A DNA stretch of 8,258 nucleotides, taken from assembly GCA_019245455.1 (NCBI GenBank), contig JAFARM010000050.1, forward strand, positions 1-8,258. Direction: 5' to 3'. Positions 1 to 5,979 of the stretch are shown in pieces (the first letter of the stretch is position 1; each line of letters starts with the position of its first letter). The translations under genes were made by a program, and so were the position numbers. A model generated the notes under the pieces. The model was given only the letters and a program-made list of their open reading frames with translations, did not search any database and was not told the DNA's origin. Source of the stretch: Sphingomonadaceae bacterium. Its GTDB lineage: Bacteria; Pseudomonadota; Alphaproteobacteria; Sphingomonadales; Sphingomonadaceae.

Positions 1-54
1 TGAGCATGAGCGGGCTCGGTAGACGCCGGCTTCGACACGCTCCGCATGAGCGGG
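1..54. repeat. REP-like motif, two direct copies (first one cut by window edge)
   Basis: The 11-mer GCATGAGCGGG occurs at 4-14 and again at 44-54. The second copy is preceded by CTTCGACACGCTCC (30-43). Together these match the pattern of a short intergenic repeat I remember as common in sphingomonads and some other alphaproteobacteria (CTTCGACAAGCTC followed by AGCATGAGCGG). The second copy can fold into a small hairpin: CGCTC at 38-42 pairs with GAGCG at 48-52 around a 5-base loop. The pair lies directly downstream of the phosphoesterase stop codon at 60-62, a typical position for REP elements, where they can stabilise or end transcripts. The repeat and hairpin are seen directly; membership of a dispersed family is from memory. 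Confidence 0.55.
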
Positions 55-59
55 TGAGA

Positions 60-2819
60 TCACCGTGCCGGCGGTGGTGTGCCCTTCATTCCCCGCCACA
101 GTGCCTTGTTAAAGGCGTCGGTGTCGAGCTTGTCTTCCTGGCTGAAGTCCTGCCCCGCCGTCGCCGCCGCCCACCACGCCGCGCTACGCTCGGGGGCGAG
201 GCCCTTGGGCCGCGCGGTGGCGGCGGTGCGCGTCGCCGGCTTGGGCAAGGCGGTCGCGTCGAGCACCGCCGGCCAGCGCGCCGTATAGGTCCAGTCGCCC
301 AGCTTCGGATCGAAGGCATCGGCCATCGGCAGCGCCAGGCTGTCGTTCAGCCCCAGCGGCGGCAGGTCGAGCAGCCGCTCGATCGTCTTCAGCAGGTTGA
401 CGGTCGAATAGCGCGTCGACACCACCACCCCCTGCCGCACGCCGGGCCCAACGAGGAAGGCGACCGAACGGTGCGCGTCGACGTGGTCGGCCCCGTTCTG
501 CGCGTCGTCCTCGACGACGGCGATCAGCGTGTCCTTCGCCGCCGGCGAGTGGGCCAGCATCTCGGCGACGCGCCCGATGGCATAGTCGTTGTCGGCGATC
601 TGCCGGTCGGGCGTGTTGACCCCATCGATCGCCTCGTCGAAGTCGCCGAAGTGATCGTGGGCGAGACGAAGCAGCGTCAGCCGCGGCGTCTGCCCGGCCG
701 CGGCACGCGGCAGCCAGTCGCGCGCCCATTCGTCGACCAGCCAGTAATCGGGGAAGCCCTGGTCGAAGCTGCGGAAGTAAGTATCGGTCACCGGCGCGAG
801 GCGCGCGTCGGCGGCCCAGCCGACCTGGAGCTTGGCGTCGAACGGGTGGCGCTCGCGTGGGATGCGGTTGGCGCCGGCCTCCTTCCCGTAGCGCGCCAGG
901 TCGCCGTAGAAGCCGTAGTTGCGGACGGACAGCCCCTTCGTCATCGCCGCCGCCCACAGCGTCCCCGCTCCGGCGGCCCCGTCGGGTGCATCGGCGGCGG
1001 ACAGGTCGGCGGTGCCGGCGAGCAGGTCGGGATCGTCGGGCACGTCGGGGTTGGCGGCATGGCGCTCGGCAGGGCTGAGCGACACGTTGACGAAGCGGTT
1101 TGTCCCCTCGCTCTCGTACGCCAGCCCCTTGCCGGCGTAACCCACCGGCGTGATCCGCTCGAGCAGGTCGAGCGCGCGCGCCTGCGTCGACCAGCTCCAC
1201 CCCGTCCCCGACACCTCGCCCGAATCGAAGAAGCGGTCGAAGGTGACGAAAGCCCTCGCGAACTGGTGGTGGTTGGGCGTGATCGCCTCCGGGAACAGCG
1301 TCAGCCGCGGGTCGCCGTTGCCGGGCTTGAGGTCGCCGAGCACCTGGTCGTAGGTGCGGTTCTCCTTGACGATGTAGATGACGTTCTTCACCCGCCCGCG
1401 CATCGCCGCCATGACCTTCTCGGCGGCATCGGCCTGCGCCCGGCTCGGCAGGCCGGTGTTGGCCAGCACACGCGCGGTCAACCGGGTGAGCTCGGCCTTG
1501 GCGGGCGGCGGCAGGGTCAGCAGCGACCCCGTCTGCTTCTGGAGGACGTACTGGCCCGACGCGCGGCACTTCGCGCCACCTTCGGACGCCGTTTCGAGGC
1601 TGTCGCGGCAGGCGCCGGGGTTCGGCCCCGGCAGGCCCTTGAAGTTGGCCACCGCCAGCCGCCCGCCGGCGACCGCAACGGCATCGGGATACCAGCCCGT
1701 CGGCACCAGCCCGGCGAGCGCCGCGGGGCTGCCCGACGGCCGCGCCAGCGTCGCCGCGAGGTCGATCGCCGCCACCGCGTCGAGGCCGCCGAGGCTGATC
1801 CACAGGCGGTCGCCGGCGAGCGTCAGCGCGTTCGGATTCAAGCCCTTCGGCCGATCGGTCGGGCTGTCCGAGCCGCGCAGCAGCAGCGGGTATTCGGCCA
1901 CCGAGCGCCCGTCGGCGGCGAGCGCGATCAGCGTGTCGGCGTTGTCGCCGGTCGCCATGACCCGCCCGTCGGGGAGAGAGAGGAGGGCGGTCGGTTCGGC
2001 GAGCGTCTTCGCCCGGGCGGCGACCGCCAGCGCGCCGTCGTCCGTGACCGTTACCGTGATCATCTCCCTGTCGCGGGGGCTCACGACGACGGCGCGCCCC
2101 GCCCCGGCCATGGCGATGCGGAACGGATAGGTCCCGCCGGGCACGCCGCGCTGCGCCGGGTCGAGCTTGCCCGGACGCAGGTCGAGCTCGGCCGCGACCT
2201 TGCGCGCCGTCAGGTCGACGAGGCTGACCGAATCGTTGAAGAAGTTGGCGACCAGCAGCCGCGTCGGCGAGGCCCAGGCGACCCCCGCCGCCGCCGGCTT
2301 GACGTGCAGGCCCAGCCCCGCCGTGTGGCCGAGCGCGACCGGCGGCCCATCGGGCGTCAGCGCCGTTCCGTTCCAGGCGAACACGACGACCGCGTCGCCG
2401 ACGCCCAGCGTCACTGCCAGCCGCGTCCCGTCGGGCGACCAGGCGAGCCCGGCGAAGGTTGCCGGCAGCGGCACCTCGGCAAGCTTGGTCGCCCCCTTCG
2501 CGTCGGGGCGAAAGATCATCAGCCGCTCGGTCGAATGCGCCCGGTCGGGCTTGCCATCGGGCATCGCCATGCCGTTGAAGCCGCTCGTCAGCAGCGCCAC
2601 CACCGTGCCGTCAGGCGAGGCGGCGAGCGCCGCCGGATTGGTGATCGCGACCGACCCCGGCCTCCCGTCGAGCGTCCCGAGCGGCGTCAGCACCGCGCCC
2701 TTGGCGGCGAGCGGGGTCAGGCGGATGTTCGACGGCGACACGTCGTCGTCGGCGTCGCGCGCGGCGGCGGGTCCCGCCAGTGCCAGCGCCATCGCCAGTG
2801 CCCAAGCCGCCGTGCGCAT
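60..2819 (-). CDS. Exported YncE-like beta-propeller / phosphoesterase fusion protein
   Basis: This 919-residue protein starts at an ATG with a GAGGGGAG ribosome binding site 5 bases upstream. Residues 1-20 form a Sec signal peptide (MRTAAWALAMALALAG, then PAAA and likely cleavage before R21), so it acts outside the inner membrane. Residues about 40-400 hold recurring propeller-type strands such as LAWSPDGTRLAVT, LLVANFFNDSVSLVDL and GWYPDAVAVAGGRLAVANF. From about 478 a phosphoesterase domain begins with NVIYIVKENRTYDQVLGDL (E486, N487). It continues through GEVSGTGWSWS (S537) to VVEDDAQNGADHVDAHRS (E770-D772, D778, H779, H783). By analogy with the AcpA/phospholipase C family, E486/N487 and the EDD cluster would bind metal and S537 could be the nucleophile; this is inferred by pattern. 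Two cysteines, C404 and C418, flank a short insertion before the catalytic half and could form a disulfide. The substrate cannot be told; phosphate esters or phospholipid head groups are likely. It is the last gene of the minus-strand series, 109 bases after urcA. Confidence 0.85.
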   Translation of the reverse strand: MRTAAWALAMALALAGPAAARDADDDVSPSNIRLTPLAAKGAVLTPLGTLDGRPGSVAITNPAALAASPDGTVVALLTSGFNGMAMPDGKPDRAHSTERLMIFRPDAKGATKLAEVPLPATFAGLAWSPDGTRLAVTLGVGDAVVVFAWNGTALTPDGPPVALGHTAGLGLHVKPAAAGVAWASPTRLLVANFFNDSVSLVDLTARKVAAELDLRPGKLDPAQRGVPGGTYPFRIAMAGAGRAVVVSPRDREMITVTVTDDGALAVAARAKTLAEPTALLSLPDGRVMATGDNADTLIALAADGRSVAEYPLLLRGSDSPTDRPKGLNPNALTLAGDRLWISLGGLDAVAAIDLAATLARPSGSPAALAGLVPTGWYPDAVAVAGGRLAVANFKGLPGPNPGACRDSLETASEGGAKCRASGQYVLQKQTGSLLTLPPPAKAELTRLTARVLANTGLPSRAQADAAEKVMAAMRGRVKNVIYIVKENRTYDQVLGDLKPGNGDPRLTLFPEAITPNHHQFARAFVTFDRFFDSGEVSGTGWSWSTQARALDLLERITPVGYAGKGLAYESEGTNRFVNVSLSPAERHAANPDVPDDPDLLAGTADLSAADAPDGAAGAGTLWAAAMTKGLSVRNYGFYGDLARYGKEAGANRIPRERHPFDAKLQVGWAADARLAPVTDTYFRSFDQGFPDYWLVDEWARDWLPRAAAGQTPRLTLLRLAHDHFGDFDEAIDGVNTPDRQIADNDYAIGRVAEMLAHSPAAKDTLIAVVEDDAQNGADHVDAHRSVAFLVGPGVRQGVVVSTRYSTVNLLKTIERLLDLPPLGLNDSLALPMADAFDPKLGDWTYTARWPAVLDATALPKPATRTAATARPKGLAPERSAAWWAAATAGQDFSQEDKLDTDAFNKALWRGMKGTPPPAR

Positions 2820-2873
2820 CGCCGCTCCCCTCGTCTGCCGCCGTCCCGTCTAGCGTCCTGCTCCCGGCACGCC

Positions 2874-2904
2874 AATGCCGGCCGCGGCGGGCGCGACCGG
2901 CATT
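2874..2904 (-). repeat. Inverted repeat between urcA and the phosphoesterase gene
   Basis: AATGCCGG at 2874-2881 and CCGGCATT at 2897-2904 are perfect 8-base complements separated by 15 GC-rich bases. The hairpin lies in the 109-base gap after the urcA stop codon. No T-run follows on the minus strand, so it is not a classic intrinsic terminator. It could be a partial terminator, a transcript-stabilising hairpin or a binding site. Only the symmetry is certain. Confidence 0.35.
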
Positions 2905-2928
2905 ACTGCGGCTTCGTGACGGTTCGGC

Positions 2929-3261
2929 TTACAGCGCCGCCGGCGTGACGGGTGCGGGGACCTGGGCGCGCGCCGCGGTCATCGCCTGATGGATGCAGTG
3001 CGTCTCGTCCATCGCCGCGTCGGGGCTGCGGTCGCCGGTGGCGCAGACCGCGCGCGCCGCGCTCAACAGGCGACGGTCGAGCGTCGCGCGGCCGGCCTTG
3101 TTGGCGAGGTTGAGATCGGCATAGTGGACCTTGGCCGAACGCGGCGCTTCGGCGGCAGCCGCCGGCGCGGTCGCGGCGACGAGACAGACGCCGGCGCAAA
3201 GGGCGGTGCCCAGCGTGCCCAGGACGGCGCGGGTCAGGGTCGTGTTGACGGTCGTGAACAT
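2929..3261 (-). CDS. UrcA family small exported protein
   Basis: This 110-residue protein begins MFTTVNTTLTRAVLG and has a clear Sec signal peptide: a hydrophobic stretch over residues about 13-31, ending TAPAAAA with cleavage near 37. The mature part of about 73 residues carries the UrcA family pattern. It has V-H-YADLNLANKAGRATL near 45-61 and then RRLLSAARAVC with C73, and the second conserved cysteine is C89 in ETHCIHQAM. The two cysteines are probably disulfide-bonded in the periplasm. I chose the ATG at 3261 because GGGAGAG lies 5 bases upstream and the signal peptide starts there. An upstream in-frame ATG at 3384 would add 41 residues lacking signal-peptide character and would bury the inverted repeat at 3335-3366. 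The function of UrcA proteins is not established; they are frequent in sphingomonads and caulobacters. The gene precedes the phosphoesterase gene and may share its transcript. Confidence 0.8.
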   Translation of the reverse strand: MFTTVNTTLTRAVLGTLGTALCAGVCLVAATAPAAAAEAPRSAKVHYADLNLANKAGRATLDRRLLSAARAVCATGDRSPDAAMDETHCIHQAMTAARAQVPAPVTPAAL

Positions 3262-3266
3262 GGTGG

Positions 3267-3273
3267 CTCTCCC
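3267..3273 (-). promoter_or_regulatory. Ribosome binding site fixing the urcA start
   Basis: On the minus strand GGGAGAG lies 5 bases (CCACC) before the ATG at 3261. This supports the 110-residue form over the longer reading from 3384. Confidence 0.7.
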
Positions 3274-3334
3274 GGTTGCGGGGACCGCCGGACCATCCGG
3301 TGCCCCATGCCACCGGCTTTGCATCGCCCGTGCC

Positions 3335-3366
3335 AAGTCACTGCAGGCGAGCGGTATCAGTGACTT
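3335..3366 (-). promoter_or_regulatory. Perfect 9-base inverted repeat upstream of urcA, possible operator
   Basis: AAGTCACTG at 3335-3343 and CAGTGACTT at 3358-3366 are exact reverse complements separated by 14 bases. Half-site centres are 23 bases apart, about two helical turns, which suits a dimeric regulator on one DNA face. The element lies 74-105 bases upstream of the urcA ATG, and TTGACT (minus strand, 3372-3367), a possible -35 element, touches its edge. I found no convincing -10 element at the right spacing, so the promoter itself is not called. Binding by any protein is inference. Confidence 0.4.
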
Positions 3367-3412
3367 AGTCAATAGCGCGGCCATCGCCTGCTGACTGCAC
3401 GATGAACCGGCA

Positions 3413-3445
3413 CCAACTCTTGGCGGCGGTTGCCAACGCTTGGCG
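3413..3445. repeat. Two 13-base direct repeats, 20 bases apart, each partly palindromic
   Basis: CCAACTCTTGGCG at 3413-3425 and CCAACGCTTGGCG at 3433-3445 differ at one base and begin exactly 20 bases apart. Each contains the dyad CCAA-N3-TTGG, and the second extends to GCCAA-N3-TTGGC (3432-3444). The two-turn spacing suggests paired protein binding sites. The second copy also lies 4 bases after the dehydrogenase stop codon and could form a small hairpin in that transcript. It lacks a T-run, so a terminator role is doubtful. Confidence 0.4.
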
Positions 3446-3448
3446 CAA

Positions 3449-4303
3449 CTAGCCGCGGAAGCGGCGGACGAGCGAACTCGTGTCCTGCCGCCGCCCGCCC
3501 ATCGCCTGGACGTCGCCGTAGAACTGATCGACGAGCGCGGTTGCCGGCAGGCTGATGCCCATGCGCTTGGCCTCGTCGAGCACCAGCCCCAGGTCCTTCC
3601 TCATCCAGTCGACGGCGAAGCCGAAGTCGAACGTGCCCTTGGCCATCGTCAGCGCGCGATTGTCCATCTGCCACGACTGCGCCGCGCCCTTGCCGATGAC
3701 GTCGAACACGCTCCCAGCGTCGAGCCCGGCGGCGAGCGCGAAGTGCACCGCCTCGGCCAGCCCCTCGAGCACGCCGGCGATGGCGATCTGGTTGACCATC
3801 TTGGTCAGCTGGCCGCTGCCCGCCGGCCCCATGTGGCCGACGCGCCGGGCATAAGCGGCGAGCACCGGCTCGGCCGCCGCGAACGCCTCTGGCGAGCCGC
3901 CGCACATGATCGTCAGCGCGCCCTTTTCCGCCCCCGCCTGCCCGCCCGACACCGGCGCGTCGACCACCAGCACGTCGCCGCGCGCCGCCGCCAGCTCGCG
4001 CGCGATCGCCGCCGAGACGGTCGTGTGGTCGACGTAGAGCGCGCCGGGCCGCATCGCCGCCAGCGCCCCTCCCTCCAGCATCACCTGGCGCAGGTCGTCG
4101 TCGTTGCCGACGCAGGTCAGGACGACATCGGCATCCTGCGCGGCTTCGGCCGGGGTCATCGCGCGGCGCCCGCCGTGTTCGGTGACCCACGCCTCGGCAC
4201 GGGCGGCGGTGCGGTTGTAGACGGTGACGCCGTGCCCGGCGCGGGCGAGGTGCCCGGCCATCGGATAGCCCATGACGCCGAGGCCGAGGAAGGAGACGCG
4301 CAT
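3449..4303 (-). CDS. NAD(P)-dependent oxidoreductase, 3-hydroxyisobutyrate dehydrogenase family
   Basis: This 284-residue protein is full length for the beta-hydroxyacid dehydrogenase family (3-hydroxyisobutyrate, tartronate semialdehyde and related enzymes). These cytosolic enzymes interconvert a beta-hydroxyacid and its semialdehyde using NAD(P). The Rossmann motif GLGVMG sits at 7-12. The substrate-binding signature DAPVSGGQAGAEKGALTIM runs over 115-133. The catalytic segment GSGQLTKMVNQ gives K168 and N171, and FAVDWMRKDLGLVLDEA (K236, D237) completes the C-terminal helical domain. N31 and R32 follow the second Rossmann strand (VTVYNRT), a pattern usually linked to NADP preference; I treat that as a hint only. 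AAGGGAAGG lies just upstream of the ATG. The gene follows the histidine kinase gene after 41 bases, so it may be read from the same transcript, but nothing ties its chemistry to the kinase. The exact substrate cannot be set from sequence. Confidence 0.88.
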   Translation of the reverse strand: MRVSFLGLGVMGYPMAGHLARAGHGVTVYNRTAARAEAWVTEHGGRRAMTPAEAAQDADVVLTCVGNDDDLRQVMLEGGALAAMRPGALYVDHTTVSAAIARELAAARGDVLVVDAPVSGGQAGAEKGALTIMCGGSPEAFAAAEPVLAAYARRVGHMGPAGSGQLTKMVNQIAIAGVLEGLAEAVHFALAAGLDAGSVFDVIGKGAAQSWQMDNRALTMAKGTFDFGFAVDWMRKDLGLVLDEAKRMGISLPATALVDQFYGDVQAMGGRRQDTSSLVRRFRG

Positions 4304-4318
4304 CGCCTTCCCTTACGG

Positions 4319-4330
4319 CCGGCGCGCCGG
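4319..4330. repeat. 12-base perfect GC palindrome between kinase and dehydrogenase genes
   Basis: CCGGCGCGCCGG reads the same on both strands. It fills part of the 41-base gap between the kinase stop codon and the dehydrogenase start, 15 bases before the ATG. Such palindromes arise easily at this GC content. It could fold as a 4-base-pair stem in mRNA near the ribosome binding site, but no role is shown. Confidence 0.3.
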
Positions 4331-4344
4331 GGTGGCCAGCGGCG

Positions 4345-5979
4345 TCAGTGCCGCGTCGTCGCGCGGGCGACGACGCGCAGCAGCTCCTCGGTGCGGAACG
4401 GCTTCTGCAGGACGAAGTCGCGGTCGATGATGCGGTCGACCGCGGCCATGTCGGCATAGCCCGTCGCCATGACGACGGGAAAGCCGGGGATGCGGTCGAA
4501 CACCTGCCGGATCATCTCGACGCCGTTCATTTCCGGCATGGCGAAGTCGACGACGAGCGCGTCCGGCTGCACGGCGTCGAAGTGGAGCATCCCCTCGCCC
4601 GCGCTCGCCGCCGCGGTCACCCGGTAGCCGTTCGTCTCCAGCGTCTCGACGATGAAGCGGCGGACGCCGTCATCGTCGTCGACGACCAGGATGTGGGCGT
4701 CGCGCGGGGCAGCGAGGCGAACGGCCTCGACCGCGGCGTCGCCGGTCGCCGGGGCAGCGGCGCGCGGCAGGTCGAGCGTGAACGTCGTCCCCTCGCCCGG
4801 CACGCTGTCGAGCCCGATCGCACCCCCCGACTGCTGCATCACAGCGTAGACCTGCGTCAGGCCAAGCCCGGTCCCCTTGCCCGTCGCCTTGGTCGTGAAG
4901 AAGGGATTGAACACCTTGTCGATCAGGTGCGGCGGGATGCCCGTGCCGCTGTCGGCGACGGTCACCCGCGCCAGGTCGCCCGCCGCCGCCGCGGCGATGC
5001 GCAATGTGCCGCCACCGGGCATCGCGTCGCGCGCGTTGATCGCGAGGTTGAGCACCGCCAGCTCGAACTGGTTGGGGTCGGTCGTCGCCCACAACGGTGC
5101 CGTGCCGGCGTCGATGTCGACGGCGACGTCGCTGCCGATCGTGCGCGCGAGCAGGTCGGCCATGTTGCGGAGCAGCGCGGTGAGGTCGACCGCCTCCAGG
5201 CTCAGCCGCTGCGACCGGGCGAAGACGAGCAGCTGCTGCGTCAGCTTGCCGGCGCGCTCGACCGCCTGCTGCGCCAGCGCCACCTGGCGGCGGGTACGAT
5301 CCTCGCCGGTGCGCAGCTGGACCAGTTCGAGGTTGCCGCCGATGACGGTCAGCAGGTTGTTGAAGTCGTGCGCGATGCCGCCGGTCAGCTGCCCCACCGC
5401 CTCCATCTTCTGCGCCTGCGCCAGCGCCGCCTGCGCCCGCTCGCGCTCGGCGATCTCCTGCGTCAGGCGGTTGTTGGCCGCGCTCAGCTCGTCGGTGCGG
5501 CGCAGGATGCGCTGCTCGAGCGTGGTGTTGAGCCGCTTCAGCCGCCGCTCGGCGCGCTTCAGCGCGTCGAGGTGCTGCCCGGCCTCGTACTGCCGCTCGC
5601 GGCCGCGCAGCGCCGACGACACCGCGCTGTTCAGCGTGTCGCCGTGGATCGGGCGTTCCAGGATGACGACGTTGCCGAGCGCCTCGATGGTCCGCTGCGC
5701 GTCCGCCGGCCGCCGCCCGACGCGCTTCGTCGACAGCAGGATGAACGGAAAGTCGGACCACGGCGGCTGGTCGTCGAGCACGGTCGTCAGCGGCGCGATC
5801 GCCGTCGCGTCGATCGACTCCTCGGTGATGAGGGCGGTCCCCGCGCCTTCCTCGAGCCGCTCGGCGAGGTCGGCGGCGGAGCGGCAGACGACCGTCGTCC
5901 GCCCGGCACGGCGCATCAGGTCGGCCAGCACGTCGGCGTCGCGGCCATGGGACGCGAGGATCAGGACACGCAGGCGCAC
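4345..5979 (-). CDS. Hybrid histidine kinase with N-terminal pseudo-receiver and C-terminal receiver
   Basis: This 544-residue protein has no membrane segment and is presumably cytosolic. Residues 1-125 look like a receiver fold (LRVLILA, TALITEE, FPFILLSTKR, VVILERP) but lack the acidic pair and the phospho-aspartate, and the usual KP is RP. A coiled-coil linker spans about 130-190. The H-box GIAHDFNNLLTVIGGNLEL gives H204. The ATPase has an N-box (NLAINARDAMPGGGTL, N315), a G1 box (VADSGTGIP, D343), an F-box (FNPFFTTK, 357-364) and a G2 box (GKGTGLGL, 367-374). A complete receiver follows with D434/D435, phospho-acceptor D478 (VVDFAMPEMNG), T506 and K526. No output domain is present, so the receiver is either an internal regulator or a phosphate relay point to an outside phosphotransfer protein. 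The start codon is GTG, directly abutting the TAG of the KaiC-like gene, which implies translational coupling. Its signal is therefore likely the state of that ATPase, though this is inferred. Confidence 0.9.
   Translation of the reverse strand: MRLRVLILASHGRDADVLADLMRRAGRTTVVCRSAADLAERLEEGAGTALITEESIDATAIAPLTTVLDDQPPWSDFPFILLSTKRVGRRPADAQRTIEALGNVVILERPIHGDTLNSAVSSALRGRERQYEAGQHLDALKRAERRLKRLNTTLEQRILRRTDELSAANNRLTQEIAERERAQAALAQAQKMEAVGQLTGGIAHDFNNLLTVIGGNLELVQLRTGEDRTRRQVALAQQAVERAGKLTQQLLVFARSQRLSLEAVDLTALLRNMADLLARTIGSDVAVDIDAGTAPLWATTDPNQFELAVLNLAINARDAMPGGGTLRIAAAAAGDLARVTVADSGTGIPPHLIDKVFNPFFTTKATGKGTGLGLTQVYAVMQQSGGAIGLDSVPGEGTTFTLDLPRAAAPATGDAAVEAVRLAAPRDAHILVVDDDDGVRRFIVETLETNGYRVTAAASAGEGMLHFDAVQPDALVVDFAMPEMNGVEMIRQVFDRIPGFPVVMATGYADMAAVDRIIDRDFVLQKPFRTEELLRVVARATTRH

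Noticed and set aside
2820..2928. A Pho box before the phosphoesterase gene
   Set aside because: I looked for paired CTGTCAT-like half-sites and found none.
6..2948. A 980-codon open frame on the plus strand opposite the phosphoesterase gene
   Set aside because: The product is arginine- and histidine-rich with no domain pattern. It is the usual antisense shadow of a high-GC gene whose third-position bias removes stops; the minus strand encodes a clear protein with a signal peptide.
3262..3384. A 41-residue upstream extension of the UrcA protein
   Set aside because: The signal peptide begins at the inner ATG, which has a good ribosome binding site, and the extension has no export character.
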